A stretch of DNA of 64,000 bases from Streptomyces syringium (GCF_017876625.1 NZ_JAGIOH010000001.1:6097501-6161500), one strand, 5' to 3'. Shown: positions 25,944 to 34,584, counted from the first letter of the stretch. Made by a program: numbers and translations. Notes: a model not told the origin generated them from the sequence alone.

Positions 25944-26499
25944 GCGGACGGCTCATGAACAGGGCCTGCTCGCCCTCCGACGCGGTGCCCGTGTAGAGGG
26001 TGACGTCCACACCGCACAGCGTGAAGCCCATCCGGCGGTACGCCCGCACCGCCGGGGCGTTCACATTGGAGACCTCCAACCACGCGGTGCGCGCACCGAG
26101 TTCCCGGCCGTGGGCGAGGGCGCGGTCCATCAGGCCGCGCCCGACGCCCCGGCCCCGGTGACCGGGCGCGACCCGCACGTCCGCAATGACGAGACGACTG
26201 TTCCAGGCGGAGAACTCGGTGGTGATCGCGCCGCACAGCGCGCCGTCACCGTCGAGCGCGACGACGACACGGGTGGCCGGGGCTTCGTCGTCCTCGGTGT
26301 CGCTGTCTTCCTCCTCGTCGGGGAAGACCTTGCGCAGCGGCGGGTCCACGGCCACCTCGCGCAGCCGGAAGCCGTCGTCCGTGGAGGTCACCTCGATGAC
26401 GGAGTCCGTGGTGAAGGAGTTGTCGAGCGCTTCGGCGGCGGCCAACTCCTCGGCGTGGGCCACCCGATAGACGACGGAGGTGTGTTCGATATGAGTCAT
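25933..26499 (-). CDS. GNAT acetyltransferase resembling streptothricin acetyltransferase
   Basis: 188 residues. The GNAT core is clear: acceptor-side strand ATRVVVALDGDGALCG, then VADVRV-like IADVRVAPGHRGRGVGRGLM with the acetyl-CoA loop (RGRGVG), LEVSNVNAPAVRAYRRMGF and a final FTLCGVDVTLYTG. The order and the acidic stretch EEEDSDTEDDE before the core match streptothricin N-acetyltransferases (SatA type), in which an acidic region also precedes the GNAT fold. It may protect against streptothricin or another lysine-rich compound; a general amine substrate is equally possible. ATG at 26499. Overlaps the end of alc by 11 bp. Confidence 0.72.
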   Translation of the reverse strand: MTHIEHTSVVYRVAHAEELAAAEALDNSFTTDSVIEVTSTDDGFRLREVAVDPPLRKVFPDEEEDSDTEDDEAPATRVVVALDGDGALCGAITTEFSAWNSRLVIADVRVAPGHRGRGVGRGLMDRALAHGRELGARTAWLEVSNVNAPAVRAYRRMGFTLCGVDVTLYTGTASEGEQALFMSRPLMT

Positions 26500-26541
26500 A
26501 TCGCCACCGTATAGCGGCCCAAGACGCGGCCGTGGACCGGA

Positions 26542-27204
26542 TCAGGGCCCGGCGAGCGTGTTCCAGAACATCAGCTCGTAGTCCCGCAACAGGCGGCCGT
26601 AGCGATGCGCCAGCCGCTCCGATACCAGCCCGGCCGCGAGACCCGCACGGACGGCCGCCGACGAACGCTCCAGGCCCTCCGGCGCGGGCTCGGCGAAGAA
26701 GTCGAAGAAGCCGCACGCCGCGTCGTCGAATCCGTAGTGACGGCGCAGCGCCCGGCCGACGGCGACGCAATACCCGCCCCACGCCGCGAAGTTGGCGGTC
26801 AGCGCGACGACCACGTCCGCGGGCTCGGCGTGCAGCGCCAGCCAGGCCGTGTACGCCGGATACGCCTGGCATCCGGCCAGTGGTTCGTACGCCCGCAGCG
26901 CCGTCCCGTCCAGCCCGCAGGCGCCCGCGAGGGCCCCGAGCCGGTCCAGCGCGACGTCCTCGCCCTGGACCAGGGAGGTGAAGAAACCGGCCACGGCGGG
27001 CTGGGTGCCGGCGGCCCGCTCGGCGAGCCGCTGGAAGCTGCCCCGGTCCCCGGTGATGATGTGGTGCTGCTCCAAGGCGAAGGCGGCGATCGTCTCCCGC
27101 GGTGCCTTGCCCGCCTCGATCAGCGGCACGAGCCTGTTCGCACCGTCGCCCGGCGCCGACCGGCGCACGGCGTCCGCCAGGATGTCCTCAGCCGTACGCG
27201 CCAT
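26542..27204 (-). CDS. TenA/heme-oxygenase-like fold protein
   Basis: A 220-residue, mainly helical protein. The pattern IAAFALEQHHIITGDRGSF near residue 40, VAGFFTSLVQGEDVALDRLG, YPAYTAWLALHAEPADVVVALTANFAAWGGYC, and YGFDDAACGFFDFFAEP matches TenA/PqqC-like domains. TenA proteins hydrolyse thiamine breakdown products, but the usual thiaminase II Cys and Glu cannot be placed with confidence, so function may differ. ATG at 27204; an 85-bp gap separates it from DUF6126 upstream. Confidence 0.65.
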   Translation of the reverse strand: MARTAEDILADAVRRSAPGDGANRLVPLIEAGKAPRETIAAFALEQHHIITGDRGSFQRLAERAAGTQPAVAGFFTSLVQGEDVALDRLGALAGACGLDGTALRAYEPLAGCQAYPAYTAWLALHAEPADVVVALTANFAAWGGYCVAVGRALRRHYGFDDAACGFFDFFAEPAPEGLERSSAAVRAGLAAGLVSERLAHRYGRLLRDYELMFWNTLAGP

Positions 27205-27289
27205 CGCTCCGCCTCCCGGGTGTGGCCGACCGGTACCGACGACCAGGCTCCCAGAAGATCGCGCCGTGGCGGCCCGGGAGCCGCGCGTT

Positions 27290-27487
27290 TCACTCCGCCC
27301 CGGCGAGCCAGAAGATCAGGAAGAAGAACGCGACGATGAAGTGGACGGCCACCAGGTAGATGAAGACCCGGATGGTCATGCCCATCGGGGCCCGGTCCTC
27401 CTCGTTCCGCCGGCGTTCACCGGTGCCGCGCGTGCTGTGGGTGGTGACGGCGTCGGTGGTGGCGCGCGTGATGTCGGCGTCGCTCAT
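27290..27487 (-). CDS. DUF6126 family single-pass membrane protein
   Basis: A 65-residue protein. The first 32 residues are polar; then one membrane helix, MTIRVFIYLVAVHFIVAFFF, runs to the C-terminus LIFWLAGAE. DUF6126 genes occur next to XRE-cupin regulators in Streptomyces, and here the ATG overlaps the stop of that regulator by four bases. Coupled translation suggests the two work together, but the role is unknown. Confidence 0.75.
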   Translation of the reverse strand: MSDADITRATTDAVTTHSTRGTGERRRNEEDRAPMGMTIRVFIYLVAVHFIVAFFFLIFWLAGAE

Positions 27488-28143
27488 GGCATTCCCCTCC
27501 GGGTCGGTGCGGCATTGCCGAGGCACAGCTCGGCCACGCCGCTCTGCATCAGCGTGTGCATGAACAGCAGGTCCACCCCGCCGTGCGAGGCGGCGGCGAT
27601 GCGGTGCGGGGTGAGCGAGTCGAAGTGGGCGGAGTCGCCCGGGCCGAGCAGATGCGCGGTTTCGCCGAGCGTCAGCCTGAGCCGCCCCTTCGTGACGTAC
27701 AGCCATTCCTCGCCCGCGTGCACCCGCACCAGCTCGTCCTGGCCCCCGACCGCCGGTACGTGCAGCCGGAGCGCCTGCATGGCCCGGCCCGAGCCGCCGG
27801 CCCGCCAGTACGTCCAGCCGCCCGCCTCCTGCGGTTCCATCCGGTCCGCCCGCACGATCGGATCCCGCTCCGCGGCCACCTCGCCCAGCACGTCGGATAC
27901 CGTCGTTCCGTAGGTGCGGGCCAACGCCAGCAGCATCGGCAGCGACGGCGTCCGCCGGCCGGTCTCCAGCCGCGACAGATGGGCGGGGGAGAGGCCGGCC
28001 CGTGCGGCGGCGGCCTCCAGCGTCAGCGCGCTGCGCTTGCGCAGGGCCCGCAGTCGCGGGGCGACGTCGGGCAGTCGGTCGGCGTGGCCGTCCGGCGGGG
28101 ACCCGGCCGCGAGGCCGGGTGGCGGGTCGGGCAACTGGCTCAT
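27484..28143 (-). CDS. XRE-family regulator with C-terminal cupin sensor domain
   Basis: 219 residues. Helix-turn-helix at about 28-85 (LRALRKRSALTLEAAAARAG, LSPAHLSRLETGRRTPSLPML), linker, then a cupin at about 115-195 with VRVHAGEEWLYVTKGRLRLTLG and GPGDSAHFDSLTPHRIAA, the two cupin motifs. Such regulators sense small ligands (SinR/PuuR-like). Two near-identical palindromes, TTGCC-N5-GGCAA, lie 20-55 bases upstream of the ATG, so it probably represses itself and the DUF6126 gene. ATG at 28143. Confidence 0.85.
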   Translation of the reverse strand: MSQLPDPPPGLAAGSPPDGHADRLPDVAPRLRALRKRSALTLEAAAARAGLSPAHLSRLETGRRTPSLPMLLALARTYGTTVSDVLGEVAAERDPIVRADRMEPQEAGGWTYWRAGGSGRAMQALRLHVPAVGGQDELVRVHAGEEWLYVTKGRLRLTLGETAHLLGPGDSAHFDSLTPHRIAAASHGGVDLLFMHTLMQSGVAELCLGNAAPTRRGMP

Positions 28144-28163
28144 GGTCCCGGTATAGCCCTCCC

Positions 28164-28198
28164 TTGCCTCAGCGGCAAAAGTTTTGCCTCACAGGCAA
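28164..28198. promoter_or_regulatory. Double operator for the XRE-cupin regulator
   Basis: TTGCCTCAGCGGCAA (28164-28178) and TTGCCTCACAGGCAA (28184-28198), each a palindrome with TTGCC/GGCAA arms, start 20 bp apart. They stand 20-55 bp before the regulator's ATG and toward the divergent ribonuclease gene, which they could also control. Confidence 0.7.
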
Positions 28199-28335
28199 AA
28201 ATCAATCGGGACGGGACCGGGAACGAAAGGGTGCCTTCCGGATGTCGTGAAAACCGGGAGCATGCCGTGAACACCTGGGAAACAGTTGATCATCAACGTT
28301 GACATGACATGTACCCGTCGCGCCATGCTTGCGTC

Positions 28336-28758
28336 ATGACAACCCCCCACCGCCTCGCGCGTACCGCCGCCCTCGCCGTCCTGGCCTCGACGTTCCTGTT
28401 CGGCACCGCCGTCGCCGCCCCGGCCGCGACCGCCGCCCCGACGGTTCAGTCGACGGTCGCCGTGAAGGACGTCGGCAAGATCTGTTACTCCGAACTGCCC
28501 TCGCAGGCCCACGACACCCTGCGGCTGATCCAGTCCGGCGGCCCCTTCCCGTACCCGAAGGACGGGACCGTCTTCTCCAACCGTGAGGGCGTCCTGCCGA
28601 AGCAGGGCGGCGGCTACTACCACGAGTACACCGTGAAGACCCCCGGCTCCCCGGACCGCGGTGCCCGTCGCATCGTCACCGGGAAGACGGGTGGCCAAGA
28701 GGACTACTACACCGGCGACCACTACCGGAGCTTCGACCTGGTCGACCACTCCTGCTGA
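28336..28758 (+). CDS. Secreted guanyl-specific ribonuclease (RNase Sa family)
   Basis: Extracellular ribonuclease that cleaves after G. The 140-residue precursor has a Sec signal peptide (residues 1 to about 33, ending ATAAP). The mature part closely follows RNase Sa: GPFPYPKDGTVFSNREGVLP, YYHEYTVKTPG and YYTGDHYRSFDLVDHSC. By alignment the catalytic Glu is E97, with R108, R112 and H129 matching Sa Arg65, Arg69 and His85; C50 and C140 form the conserved disulfide. There is one residue more than RNase Sa between Arg112 and His129. Start is ATG at 28336. A long hairpin follows at 28804-28847. No barstar-like inhibitor gene is adjacent. Confidence 0.93.
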   Translation: MTTPHRLARTAALAVLASTFLFGTAVAAPAATAAPTVQSTVAVKDVGKICYSELPSQAHDTLRLIQSGGPFPYPKDGTVFSNREGVLPKQGGGYYHEYTVKTPGSPDRGARRIVTGKTGGQEDYYTGDHYRSFDLVDHSC

Positions 28759-28803
28759 GGACCTGCTGAAGCCACGGACCCGACGTGGTCCGGTAAACGA
28801 CCG

Positions 28804-28847
28804 ACACGAGAGTCCCGCCACCGGCCACGGTGGCGGGACTCTCGTGT
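28804..28847. terminator. 20-bp perfect hairpin, rho-independent type
   Basis: A perfect 20-bp stem (28804-28823 and 28828-28847, from ACACGAGAGTCC to GGACTCTCGTGT) with loop GCCA, followed by TTC. One of the strongest hairpins in the window, 45 bases after the ribonuclease stop. Confidence 0.85.
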
Positions 28848-28950
28848 TTCCCCGGCGGGCCGGGCGGAGCTGTCGGAGGCGGCACTCGGGGCCCGATTGT
28901 CAGCGCCTGCCGATAACGTTTTGATAGGGACGACGTTCGGGGAGGCGCTC

Positions 28951-29079
28951 GTGGCATCGGTGAGGAAGGACCTGGAAGCGATCACTCGCGAGGTCGTGCT
29001 CCGCATACCCGCCCGGGCCGCCTTCTCCCCCGCGGGGGACGGGCGTTCGGGCGCACCGGCCGCCGACGGCCACAGCTGA
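28951..29079 (+). CDS. Possible small protein of unknown function
   Basis: A 42-codon frame from a GTG with a good GGGGAGG ribosome site six bases before it (28938-28944). The product reads ASVRKDLEAITREVVLRIPA then a Gly/Ser/Ala-rich tail. It has one likely helix, no signal peptide and no family I recognise. The rest of the gap 28759-29294 holds only the hairpin and Pro/Arg-coding sequence with no credible start. Kept because of the ribosome site; it may not be a gene. Confidence 0.3.
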   Translation: MASVRKDLEAITREVVLRIPARAAFSPAGDGRSGAPAADGHS

Positions 29080-29294
29080 CGCCCGCCCCGGCCGCCGACG
29101 GGCCGCGCCGAAGTCCGGTGCGGCCCGTGGACCCCCAAGAACGCCCCCGCGAACCCCCCTCGTTGGACCCGACGGGCCGTACCCCGGTCCGTTCAGCCCA
29201 CTCAGGCCCGCTCGGACCCCGTAGCCCCGTACCTCGCCTACCTCGCCCCATCGCAACGACACCGTACGCACATCGAGAAGGGCGGCGAACTGCC

Positions 29295-30017
29295 GTGTAC
29301 CGCTGGGAGATCACCGGAGCCGCGCTCGCGCAGCGCGTCCTCGCCGTCGTCCGCGGCGACAGCTACGACCAGGCCACGGCCACGGCCGGCACTCTGCTCT
29401 CCGCCGGAATCACCAGCCTGGAGATATCGCTGGCCACGCCGTTCGCCCTGGAGGTCGTCACCACCCTTGCCCGCGAGGTCGGCGACGAGGCCCTCATCGG
29501 GGCGGGCGGCGTGCTGGACGCCACCTCCGCGCGGATGGCGGTCGAGGCCGGTGCCCGCTTCCTCGTCTCGCCCAGCCTCGACGCCGAGGTCATCCGCACC
29601 GGACACCGCTACGGCGTCCCCGTCTTCCCCGGCGTCTCCACCCCCACCGAGATCGTCCGGGCCCTGGAGCTGGGCGCCGACGCCCTCAAGCTCTTCCCCG
29701 CCTCCGCCCACCACCCGGGCTGGATCGAGGACATCCGGGCCGCCCTGCCGCAGTCGGCGCTGCTGCCCACCGGCGGCATCACCATCGACAGCGCCCCCGA
29801 GTGGATCGCCGCCGGGGCCGTCGCGTGTGCCATGGGCTCCGTGCTCTCCGAAGGCGACCGGGACACCGTCGCCAAGCGCGCCGCCGACCTCCTCGCCCGG
29901 CTCGCCGACGCGGCCGACGCCGACGCCGACCGCGAACACCCCGTCACCCCCGACCCGTTCGATCCCGGTGACACCTTCGACACCGGCCCCGACGCCCGGT
30001 CGGAGGACGCGTATTGA
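29295..30017 (+). CDS. eda: KDPG/KHG aldolase
   Basis: Class I aldolase that splits 2-keto-3-deoxy-6-phosphogluconate (or 4-hydroxy-2-oxoglutarate) to pyruvate and glyceraldehyde 3-phosphate (or glyoxylate). 240 residues of a TIM barrel: SLEISLATPFALEVV, IGAGGVLDATSARMAVEAGA, FLVSPSLDAEVI, GVPVFPGVSTPTEI, Schiff-base lysine in DALKLFPAS, and LLPTGGIT. The last 30 residues are an acidic, disordered tail, so the protein is longer than the usual 210. GTG start at 29295. The glyoxylate-producing reaction would link it to the glyoxylate genes, but that is inference. Confidence 0.85.
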   Translation: MYRWEITGAALAQRVLAVVRGDSYDQATATAGTLLSAGITSLEISLATPFALEVVTTLAREVGDEALIGAGGVLDATSARMAVEAGARFLVSPSLDAEVIRTGHRYGVPVFPGVSTPTEIVRALELGADALKLFPASAHHPGWIEDIRAALPQSALLPTGGITIDSAPEWIAAGAVACAMGSVLSEGDRDTVAKRAADLLARLADAADADADREHPVTPDPFDPGDTFDTGPDARSEDAY

Positions 30018-30080
30018 CGATGATCCGACGAGGGTGTGCCCGTTAATGTGAGGACCCGGTCAACCGAGGAGGGTCCACCC

Positions 30081-31280
30081 ATGGGTACAGGTACGGGCGA
30101 CATAGTCGATCTGGCGGGGATGGGCGGGGAATTCGCCCGCGATCCGTACCGGGTCTACGCGGAGCTGCGCGCGTTAGGCCCGGTGCACCGGGTGCGGATG
30201 CCGGAGGGCGCGGACGCCTGGCTCGTCGTCGGCCACGACGAGGTGCGCGCGATGCTCAACGACCCCCGGCTGTCCAAGGACATGCGGCAGGCCGCCGAGG
30301 GCTTCTCCCTGCCGTTCGTCGCCGCGGGCCCCCACATGCTGAACCTCGACCCGCCGCACCACACCCGGCTGCGCAAGCTCGTCACCAAGGAGTTCACCCC
30401 GCGGCGGGTCCAGGCGATGGCCCCACGGGTGCAGGAGATGACCGACGAGCTGATCGACGCGATGCTCGCGGCCCCGGGCCGCCGTGCCGACCTGGTCGAC
30501 GCACTGTCCTTCCCGCTCCCCATGGGCGTCATCTGTGAACTGCTCGGCGTGCCGTCCCTCGACCGGGAGGCCTTCCGCAGCTGGTCGAACACGGTGGTCG
30601 GCTCCGCGCCGCCGCAGGAGAAGCGCGAGGCGGCGACGGAGGTCGCGGCCTATCTCGCCGAGCTGGTCGCGGCCAAGCGCCAGGAGCCCGGTGAGGACCT
30701 GATGAGCGCGCTGATCCGCACCACGGACGAGGACGGCGACCGGCTCTCCCCCGAGGAACTCCTCGGCATGGCCTGGATCCTGCTCGTCGCCGGCCACGAG
30801 ACGACCGTCAACCTCATCTCCAACGGCGTCCTCGCGCTGCTCACCCACCCCGACCAGCTGGCGGACCTGCGGGCCGACTTCGGGCTGCTGGACAACGCCG
30901 TCGAGGAGATGCTGCGCTACGACGGGCCGGTCGAGACGCCCACCTTCCGCTTCGCCGTCGAGCCCATGGACATCGGTGGCACGCTCATTCCCGCCGGGGA
31001 ACTCGTCCTCCCCGTCCTCGCCGACGCCGACCGCGACCCCGCCCGGTACCCGGAGCCGGACCGCTTCGACATCCGCCGCGACGCACGCGGCCACGTCGCC
31101 TTCGGACACGGCATCCACTACTGCCTGGGAGCACCGCTGGCCCGCCTGGAGGCCAAGATCGCTGTCCGGACCCTCCTGGAGCGCTGCCCGGACCTCGCGC
31201 TGGACGCCCACCCCGCCACACTGACCTGGCGTGAAGGCCTCCTCATCCGCGGCCCGCACCGACTGCCCGTCAGCTTCTGA
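30081..31280 (+). CDS. Cytochrome P450
   Basis: A soluble bacterial class I P450 of 399 residues. I-helix LVAGHETTVNLI with the acid-alcohol pair, K-helix EEMLRYDGPV with ExxR, and the haem loop FGHGIHYCLGAPLARLE with ligand C348. The length and motifs fit the CYP105/107-like group of Streptomyces. ATG at 30081 follows CGAGGAGGG at 30065-30073; the frame is open 45 bases further upstream but with no better site. No ferredoxin gene is next to it and no biosynthetic cluster surrounds it, so the substrate is unknown. Confidence 0.93.
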   Translation: MGTGTGDIVDLAGMGGEFARDPYRVYAELRALGPVHRVRMPEGADAWLVVGHDEVRAMLNDPRLSKDMRQAAEGFSLPFVAAGPHMLNLDPPHHTRLRKLVTKEFTPRRVQAMAPRVQEMTDELIDAMLAAPGRRADLVDALSFPLPMGVICELLGVPSLDREAFRSWSNTVVGSAPPQEKREAATEVAAYLAELVAAKRQEPGEDLMSALIRTTDEDGDRLSPEELLGMAWILLVAGHETTVNLISNGVLALLTHPDQLADLRADFGLLDNAVEEMLRYDGPVETPTFRFAVEPMDIGGTLIPAGELVLPVLADADRDPARYPEPDRFDIRRDARGHVAFGHGIHYCLGAPLARLEAKIAVRTLLERCPDLALDAHPATLTWREGLLIRGPHRLPVSF

Positions 31281-31290
31281 CCCCTCTTTC

Positions 31291-31320
31291 CGGTCCTTTC
31301 CCGTCCTTTCCCGTCCTTTC
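31291..31320. repeat. Three tandem copies of a 10-bp unit
   Basis: CGGTCCTTTC, CCGTCCTTTC and CCGTCCTTTC run head to tail 11 bases after the P450 stop. A short pyrimidine-rich direct repeat, no known function. Confidence 0.7.
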
Positions 31321-31503
31321 CGGGCTTCCGGCTTCCCGGGGTCCCGCCTCCGGCGCGGGCCCCCGGACAGCACCGCCGTCACGGCACGGCATCACGTGCG
31401 CGGCCGGCCCGTCATGATCACTCTGCGTACCGGACCTCGCGCATGTCCGGACAACCGGATCTCCGGACTATCCGTCATCCGGTCCTACGGCTACGCTCCC
31501 TCC

Positions 31504-32253
31504 GTGGCGAAGCAGCAACCTCTCCAGTTCACCCTCGACCGCGGCAGCCCGGTCCCGCTCTACTTCCAGCTGTCCCAGCAGCTCGAAGCCGCGATCGAGC
31601 AGGGCGGGCTGGCACCCGGCAGCCTCCTCGGCAATGAGATCGAGCTGGCCGCACGGCTCGGGCTGTCCCGGCCCACCGTCCGGCAGGCGATCCAGTCGCT
31701 CGTCGACAAGGGCCTGCTCGTGCGCCGCCGCGGCGTCGGCACCCAGGTCGTGCACAGCCAGGTCAAGCGGCCCCTGGAGCTGAGCAGCCTCTACGACGAC
31801 CTGGAGGCCGCGGGCCAGAAGCCCGCCACCCGGGTGCTGCGCAACACCGTCGAGCCCGCCACCGCCCGGGTCGCCGCCGCGCTCGGGGTCGCCGAGGGCG
31901 CCGACGTCGTGTACCTCGAGCGGCTGCGCCTCGCGCACGGCGAGCCCATGGCCCATCTGCGCAACCACCTCCCCGTCGGACTGCTCGACCTCGGCGGCGA
32001 CGCGCTGGAGGGGACCGGGCTCTACCGGCTGATGCGCTCGGCCGGCATCACGCTGCACAGCGCCCGGCAGACCGTCGGCGCACGGGCCGCGACCGCCGAG
32101 GAGGGCGAGCGGCTCGCCGAGCCGACCGGGGCGCCGCTGCTGACGATGGAGCGGACCACCTTCGACGACACGGGCCGCGCGGTGGAATTCGGCTCACATC
32201 TCTACCGTGCCTCGCGCTACGCCTTCGACTTCCAGCTTCTCGTCCGCCCCTGA
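31504..32253 (+). CDS. GntR/HutC-family regulator of a sugar operon
   Basis: 249 residues. N-terminal winged helix (VPLYFQLSQQLEAAIEQGGL, LLGNEIELAARLGLSRPTV, QAIQSLVDKGLLVRRRGVGT), then the UTRA effector domain (VYLERLRLAHGEPMAHLRN, LPVGLL, LTMERTTFDDTGRAVEFGSHLYRAS). Directly upstream of a sugar ABC operon and a ROK kinase on the same strand, so it likely represses that operon and releases it when the sugar phosphate binds. GTG start at 31504, where the HTH begins; the frame is open upstream. Confidence 0.88.
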   Translation: MAKQQPLQFTLDRGSPVPLYFQLSQQLEAAIEQGGLAPGSLLGNEIELAARLGLSRPTVRQAIQSLVDKGLLVRRRGVGTQVVHSQVKRPLELSSLYDDLEAAGQKPATRVLRNTVEPATARVAAALGVAEGADVVYLERLRLAHGEPMAHLRNHLPVGLLDLGGDALEGTGLYRLMRSAGITLHSARQTVGARAATAEEGERLAEPTGAPLLTMERTTFDDTGRAVEFGSHLYRASRYAFDFQLLVRP

Positions 32254-32324
32254 GCTCCGCCCGCGTCTGTCCCCGCCTCTCCGCCGTAAAAGCGGAGGTC
32301 ATCACTCCGAGAAGAGGGCAGTTC

Positions 32325-32376
32325 GTAAGAATGTTCTGACAAATCCTTGACGTGGTGTGTCGCCCGCCACTAGAAC
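32325..32376 (+). promoter_or_regulatory. Promoter of the sugar ABC operon with an upstream inverted repeat
   Basis: TTGACG (32347-32352) and TAGAAC (32371-32376) with an 18-bp spacer form a good sigma-70-type promoter. Just upstream, GTAAGAATGTTCTGAC (32325-32340) is an imperfect palindrome (6 of 8 arm positions) and a candidate operator for the GntR regulator. Confidence 0.55.
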
Positions 32377-32524
32377 TCCTGCCACACGGAAACAGCCCCG
32401 CGGAGGACTCCGGCGAAGCCCCGGCGGTCAGCGGTGACGGATGGTGACGGATACTTGGGCGGTTGGGCCCGCGGGAACGGGGTCCGGCCGCACCGTGACA
32501 GACAGTGAGAAGGGGCAAGTCCTC

Positions 32525-33535
32525 GTGGCAAGGGTTCGGACAGGCGTACGTGCGGTGAGCGCCGTGCTGGCAGCGGTGCTCGGCGCCACCTTGGCGGGGT
32601 GCAGCGCTACGGGCGGCAAGCGCGCGGAGGAGCGGGCCGCCAAGGCCGCCCAGGGGCGCGCCGCGGTCGACACGCCCCGCTGGACCTTCGCGATGGTCAC
32701 CCACTCGGGTGATGGCGACACGTTCTGGGACATCGTCCAGAACGGTGCCAAGCAGGCGGCGGTCAAGGACAACATCAAGTTCCTCTACTCCCACGACGTG
32801 GAGGGGAACAAGCAGGCCCAGAACGTGCAGGCCATGATCGACCAGAAGGTCGACGGCCTGATCGTCACCCTCGCCAAGCCCGACGCCCTCAAGGACGTCC
32901 TCGCCAAGGCGAAGAAGGCCGGCATCCCGGTGATCACCGTGAACTCGGGCTCCGAGAAGTCCAAGGAGTTCGGCGCGCTCACCCACATCGGCCAGGACGA
33001 GGTGATCGCGGGCGAGGCCGTCGGCGAGCAGCTCAATGAGCGCGGGAAGAAGAAGGCCGTCTGCGTCCTGCACGAGCAGGGCAACGTCGGCCACGAGCAG
33101 CGCTGCGACGGGGTGAAGAAGGCCTTCAAGGGCGATCTGCAGAACCTCTACGTCGAGGGCACCAACATGCCCAACGTGCAGTCGTCCATCGAGGCGAAGC
33201 TCCAGTCCGACAAGGACATCGACGCGGTCGTCACCCTCGGCGCCCCCTTCGCACCGACCGCCGTCAAGGCCGCCGAGCAGGCCGGCAGCAAGGCCGAGGT
33301 CGACACCTTCGACCTCAACGCCAAGGTCGCCGACGCCCTGCAGTCCGGCAAGCTCGGCTTCGCCGTCGACCAGGACCCCTACCTCCAGGGCTACGAGGCC
33401 GTCGACCTGCTCTGGCTCTACCGCTACAACCGCGACATGCTCGGCGGCGGCCGCCCGGTCCTGACCGGCCCGCAGATCGTCACCAAGGACGACGCCAAGA
33501 CGCTCGCCGAGTACACCAAGCGGGGTACGCGATGA
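32525..33535 (+). CDS. Sugar ABC transporter substrate-binding lipoprotein
   Basis: 336 residues from the GTG at 32525. A lipoprotein signal peptide ends in LGATLAGC with a lipobox Cys. The rest is a periplasmic-binding-protein-like fold of the ribose/galactose type: FAMVTHSGDGDTFWDIVQNGAKQ, GLIVTLAKPDALKDVLAKAK, VITVNSGSE, CVLHEQGNVGHEQRCDGV, and DTFDLNAKVADALQSGKLG. In Gram-positive bacteria such proteins are anchored outside the membrane. The sugar is not known. First gene of the operon SBP-permease-ATPase. Confidence 0.88.
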   Translation: MARVRTGVRAVSAVLAAVLGATLAGCSATGGKRAEERAAKAAQGRAAVDTPRWTFAMVTHSGDGDTFWDIVQNGAKQAAVKDNIKFLYSHDVEGNKQAQNVQAMIDQKVDGLIVTLAKPDALKDVLAKAKKAGIPVITVNSGSEKSKEFGALTHIGQDEVIAGEAVGEQLNERGKKKAVCVLHEQGNVGHEQRCDGVKKAFKGDLQNLYVEGTNMPNVQSSIEAKLQSDKDIDAVVTLGAPFAPTAVKAAEQAGSKAEVDTFDLNAKVADALQSGKLGFAVDQDPYLQGYEAVDLLWLYRYNRDMLGGGRPVLTGPQIVTKDDAKTLAEYTKRGTR

Positions 33536-34584
33536 GCGCGCCCGCGACCGCGCCCGTCCAGGAAGCGCCCGACGAGCGGCTGGCACACCGCTCCCGGCTG
33601 CGCCGGCTGCTCGGCCGCCCCGAGCTCGGCGCGGTCGTCGGCGCGGTGGCCGTCTTCGTCTTCTTCTCGACCGTCGCCGACAGCTTCCTCCAGGCGTCCA
33701 GCCTGTCGACGGTGCTGTACGCGTCCTCGACCATCGGCATCATGGCCGTCCCGGTGGCGCTGCTGATGATCGGCGGCGAGTTCGACCTGTCGGCCGGTGT
33801 GATGGTGACCAGCGCCGCGCTGGTCTCCTCGATGTTCAGCTACCAGATGACGGCCAATGTCTGGGTCGGCGCCGGTGTCTCGCTGCTCACCATGCTGGCC
33901 ATCGGCTTCTTCAACGGCTTCGTGCTCACCCGCACCAAGCTGCCCAGCTTCATCATCACGCTGGCCACGTTCCTCATGCTGACCGGCCTGAACCTGGGCT
34001 TCACCAAGCTCATCAGCGGCACCGTCTCCACCAAGACCATCGGTGACATGGAGGGCTTCGACTCCGCCCGCGCGGTCTTCGCCTCGCACCTGACGATCGG
34101 CGGCGTCGACCTCCAGGTCACCATCCTCTGGTGGCTCGGCCTGGTGGCCCTGGCCACCTGGGTGCTGCTGCGCACCCGCGTCGGCAACTGGATCTTCGCG
34201 GTCGGCGGCAACGCCGACGCCGCCCGAGCCGTCGGCGTGCCCGTCAAGAGCACCAAGATCGGCCTGTACATGGCCGTCGCCTTCTGCGCCTGGGTCTCCG
34301 GCCAGCACCTGCTGATGTCCTACGACGTGGTGCAGTCCGGCGAGGGCGTCGGCAACGAACTGCTCTACATCATCGCGGCCGTCATCGGCGGCTGTCTGAT
34401 GACCGGCGGCTACGGCTCGGCCATCGGCTCCGCGGTCGGCGCGTTCATCTTCGGCATGACCAGCAAGGGCATCGTCTACGCGCAGTGGGACCCGGACTGG
34501 TTCAAGTTCTTCCTGGGCGCGATGCTGCTGCTGGCGACGCTGCTGAACGCGTGGGTCCGTAAGCGGGCGGAGGCGACGAAGTGA
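33532..34584 (+). CDS. Sugar ABC transporter permease
   Basis: 350 residues, about 10 membrane segments, of the BPD_transp_2 (RbsC-like) family. Recognisable are the early [17 protein letters not shown] and the cytoplasmic coupling motif [15 protein letters not shown] near residue 225, and a C-terminal [19 protein letters not shown]. Start overlaps the binding-protein stop by four bases and its own stop overlaps the ATPase start. Together with its neighbours it imports a sugar. Confidence 0.9.
   Translation: MSAPATAPVQEAPDERLAHRSRLRRLLGRPELGAVVGAVAVFVFFSTVADSFLQASSLSTVLYASSTIGIMAVPVALLMIGGEFDLSAGVMVTSAALVSSMFSYQMTANVWVGAGVSLLTMLAIGFFNGFVLTRTKLPSFIITLATFLMLTGLNLGFTKLISGTVSTKTIGDMEGFDSARAVFASHLTIGGVDLQVTILWWLGLVALATWVLLRTRVGNWIFAVGGNADAARAVGVPVKSTKIGLYMAVAFCAWVSGQHLLMSYDVVQSGEGVGNELLYIIAAVIGGCLMTGGYGSAIGSAVGAFIFGMTSKGIVYAQWDPDWFKFFLGAMLLLATLLNAWVRKRAEATK

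Noticed and set aside
28897-28950. Upstream extension of the small frame at 28951
   Set aside because: It starts right after the long hairpin and has no ribosome site; the GTG at 28951 does.
30036-30080. 15-codon extension of the P450
   Set aside because: Not conserved in P450 N-termini as I know them, while ATG 30081 has a good ribosome site.
32441-32524. 28-codon extension of the sugar-binding lipoprotein
   Set aside because: It would put a polar stretch before the signal peptide; GTG 32525 leaves a normal lipoprotein signal.
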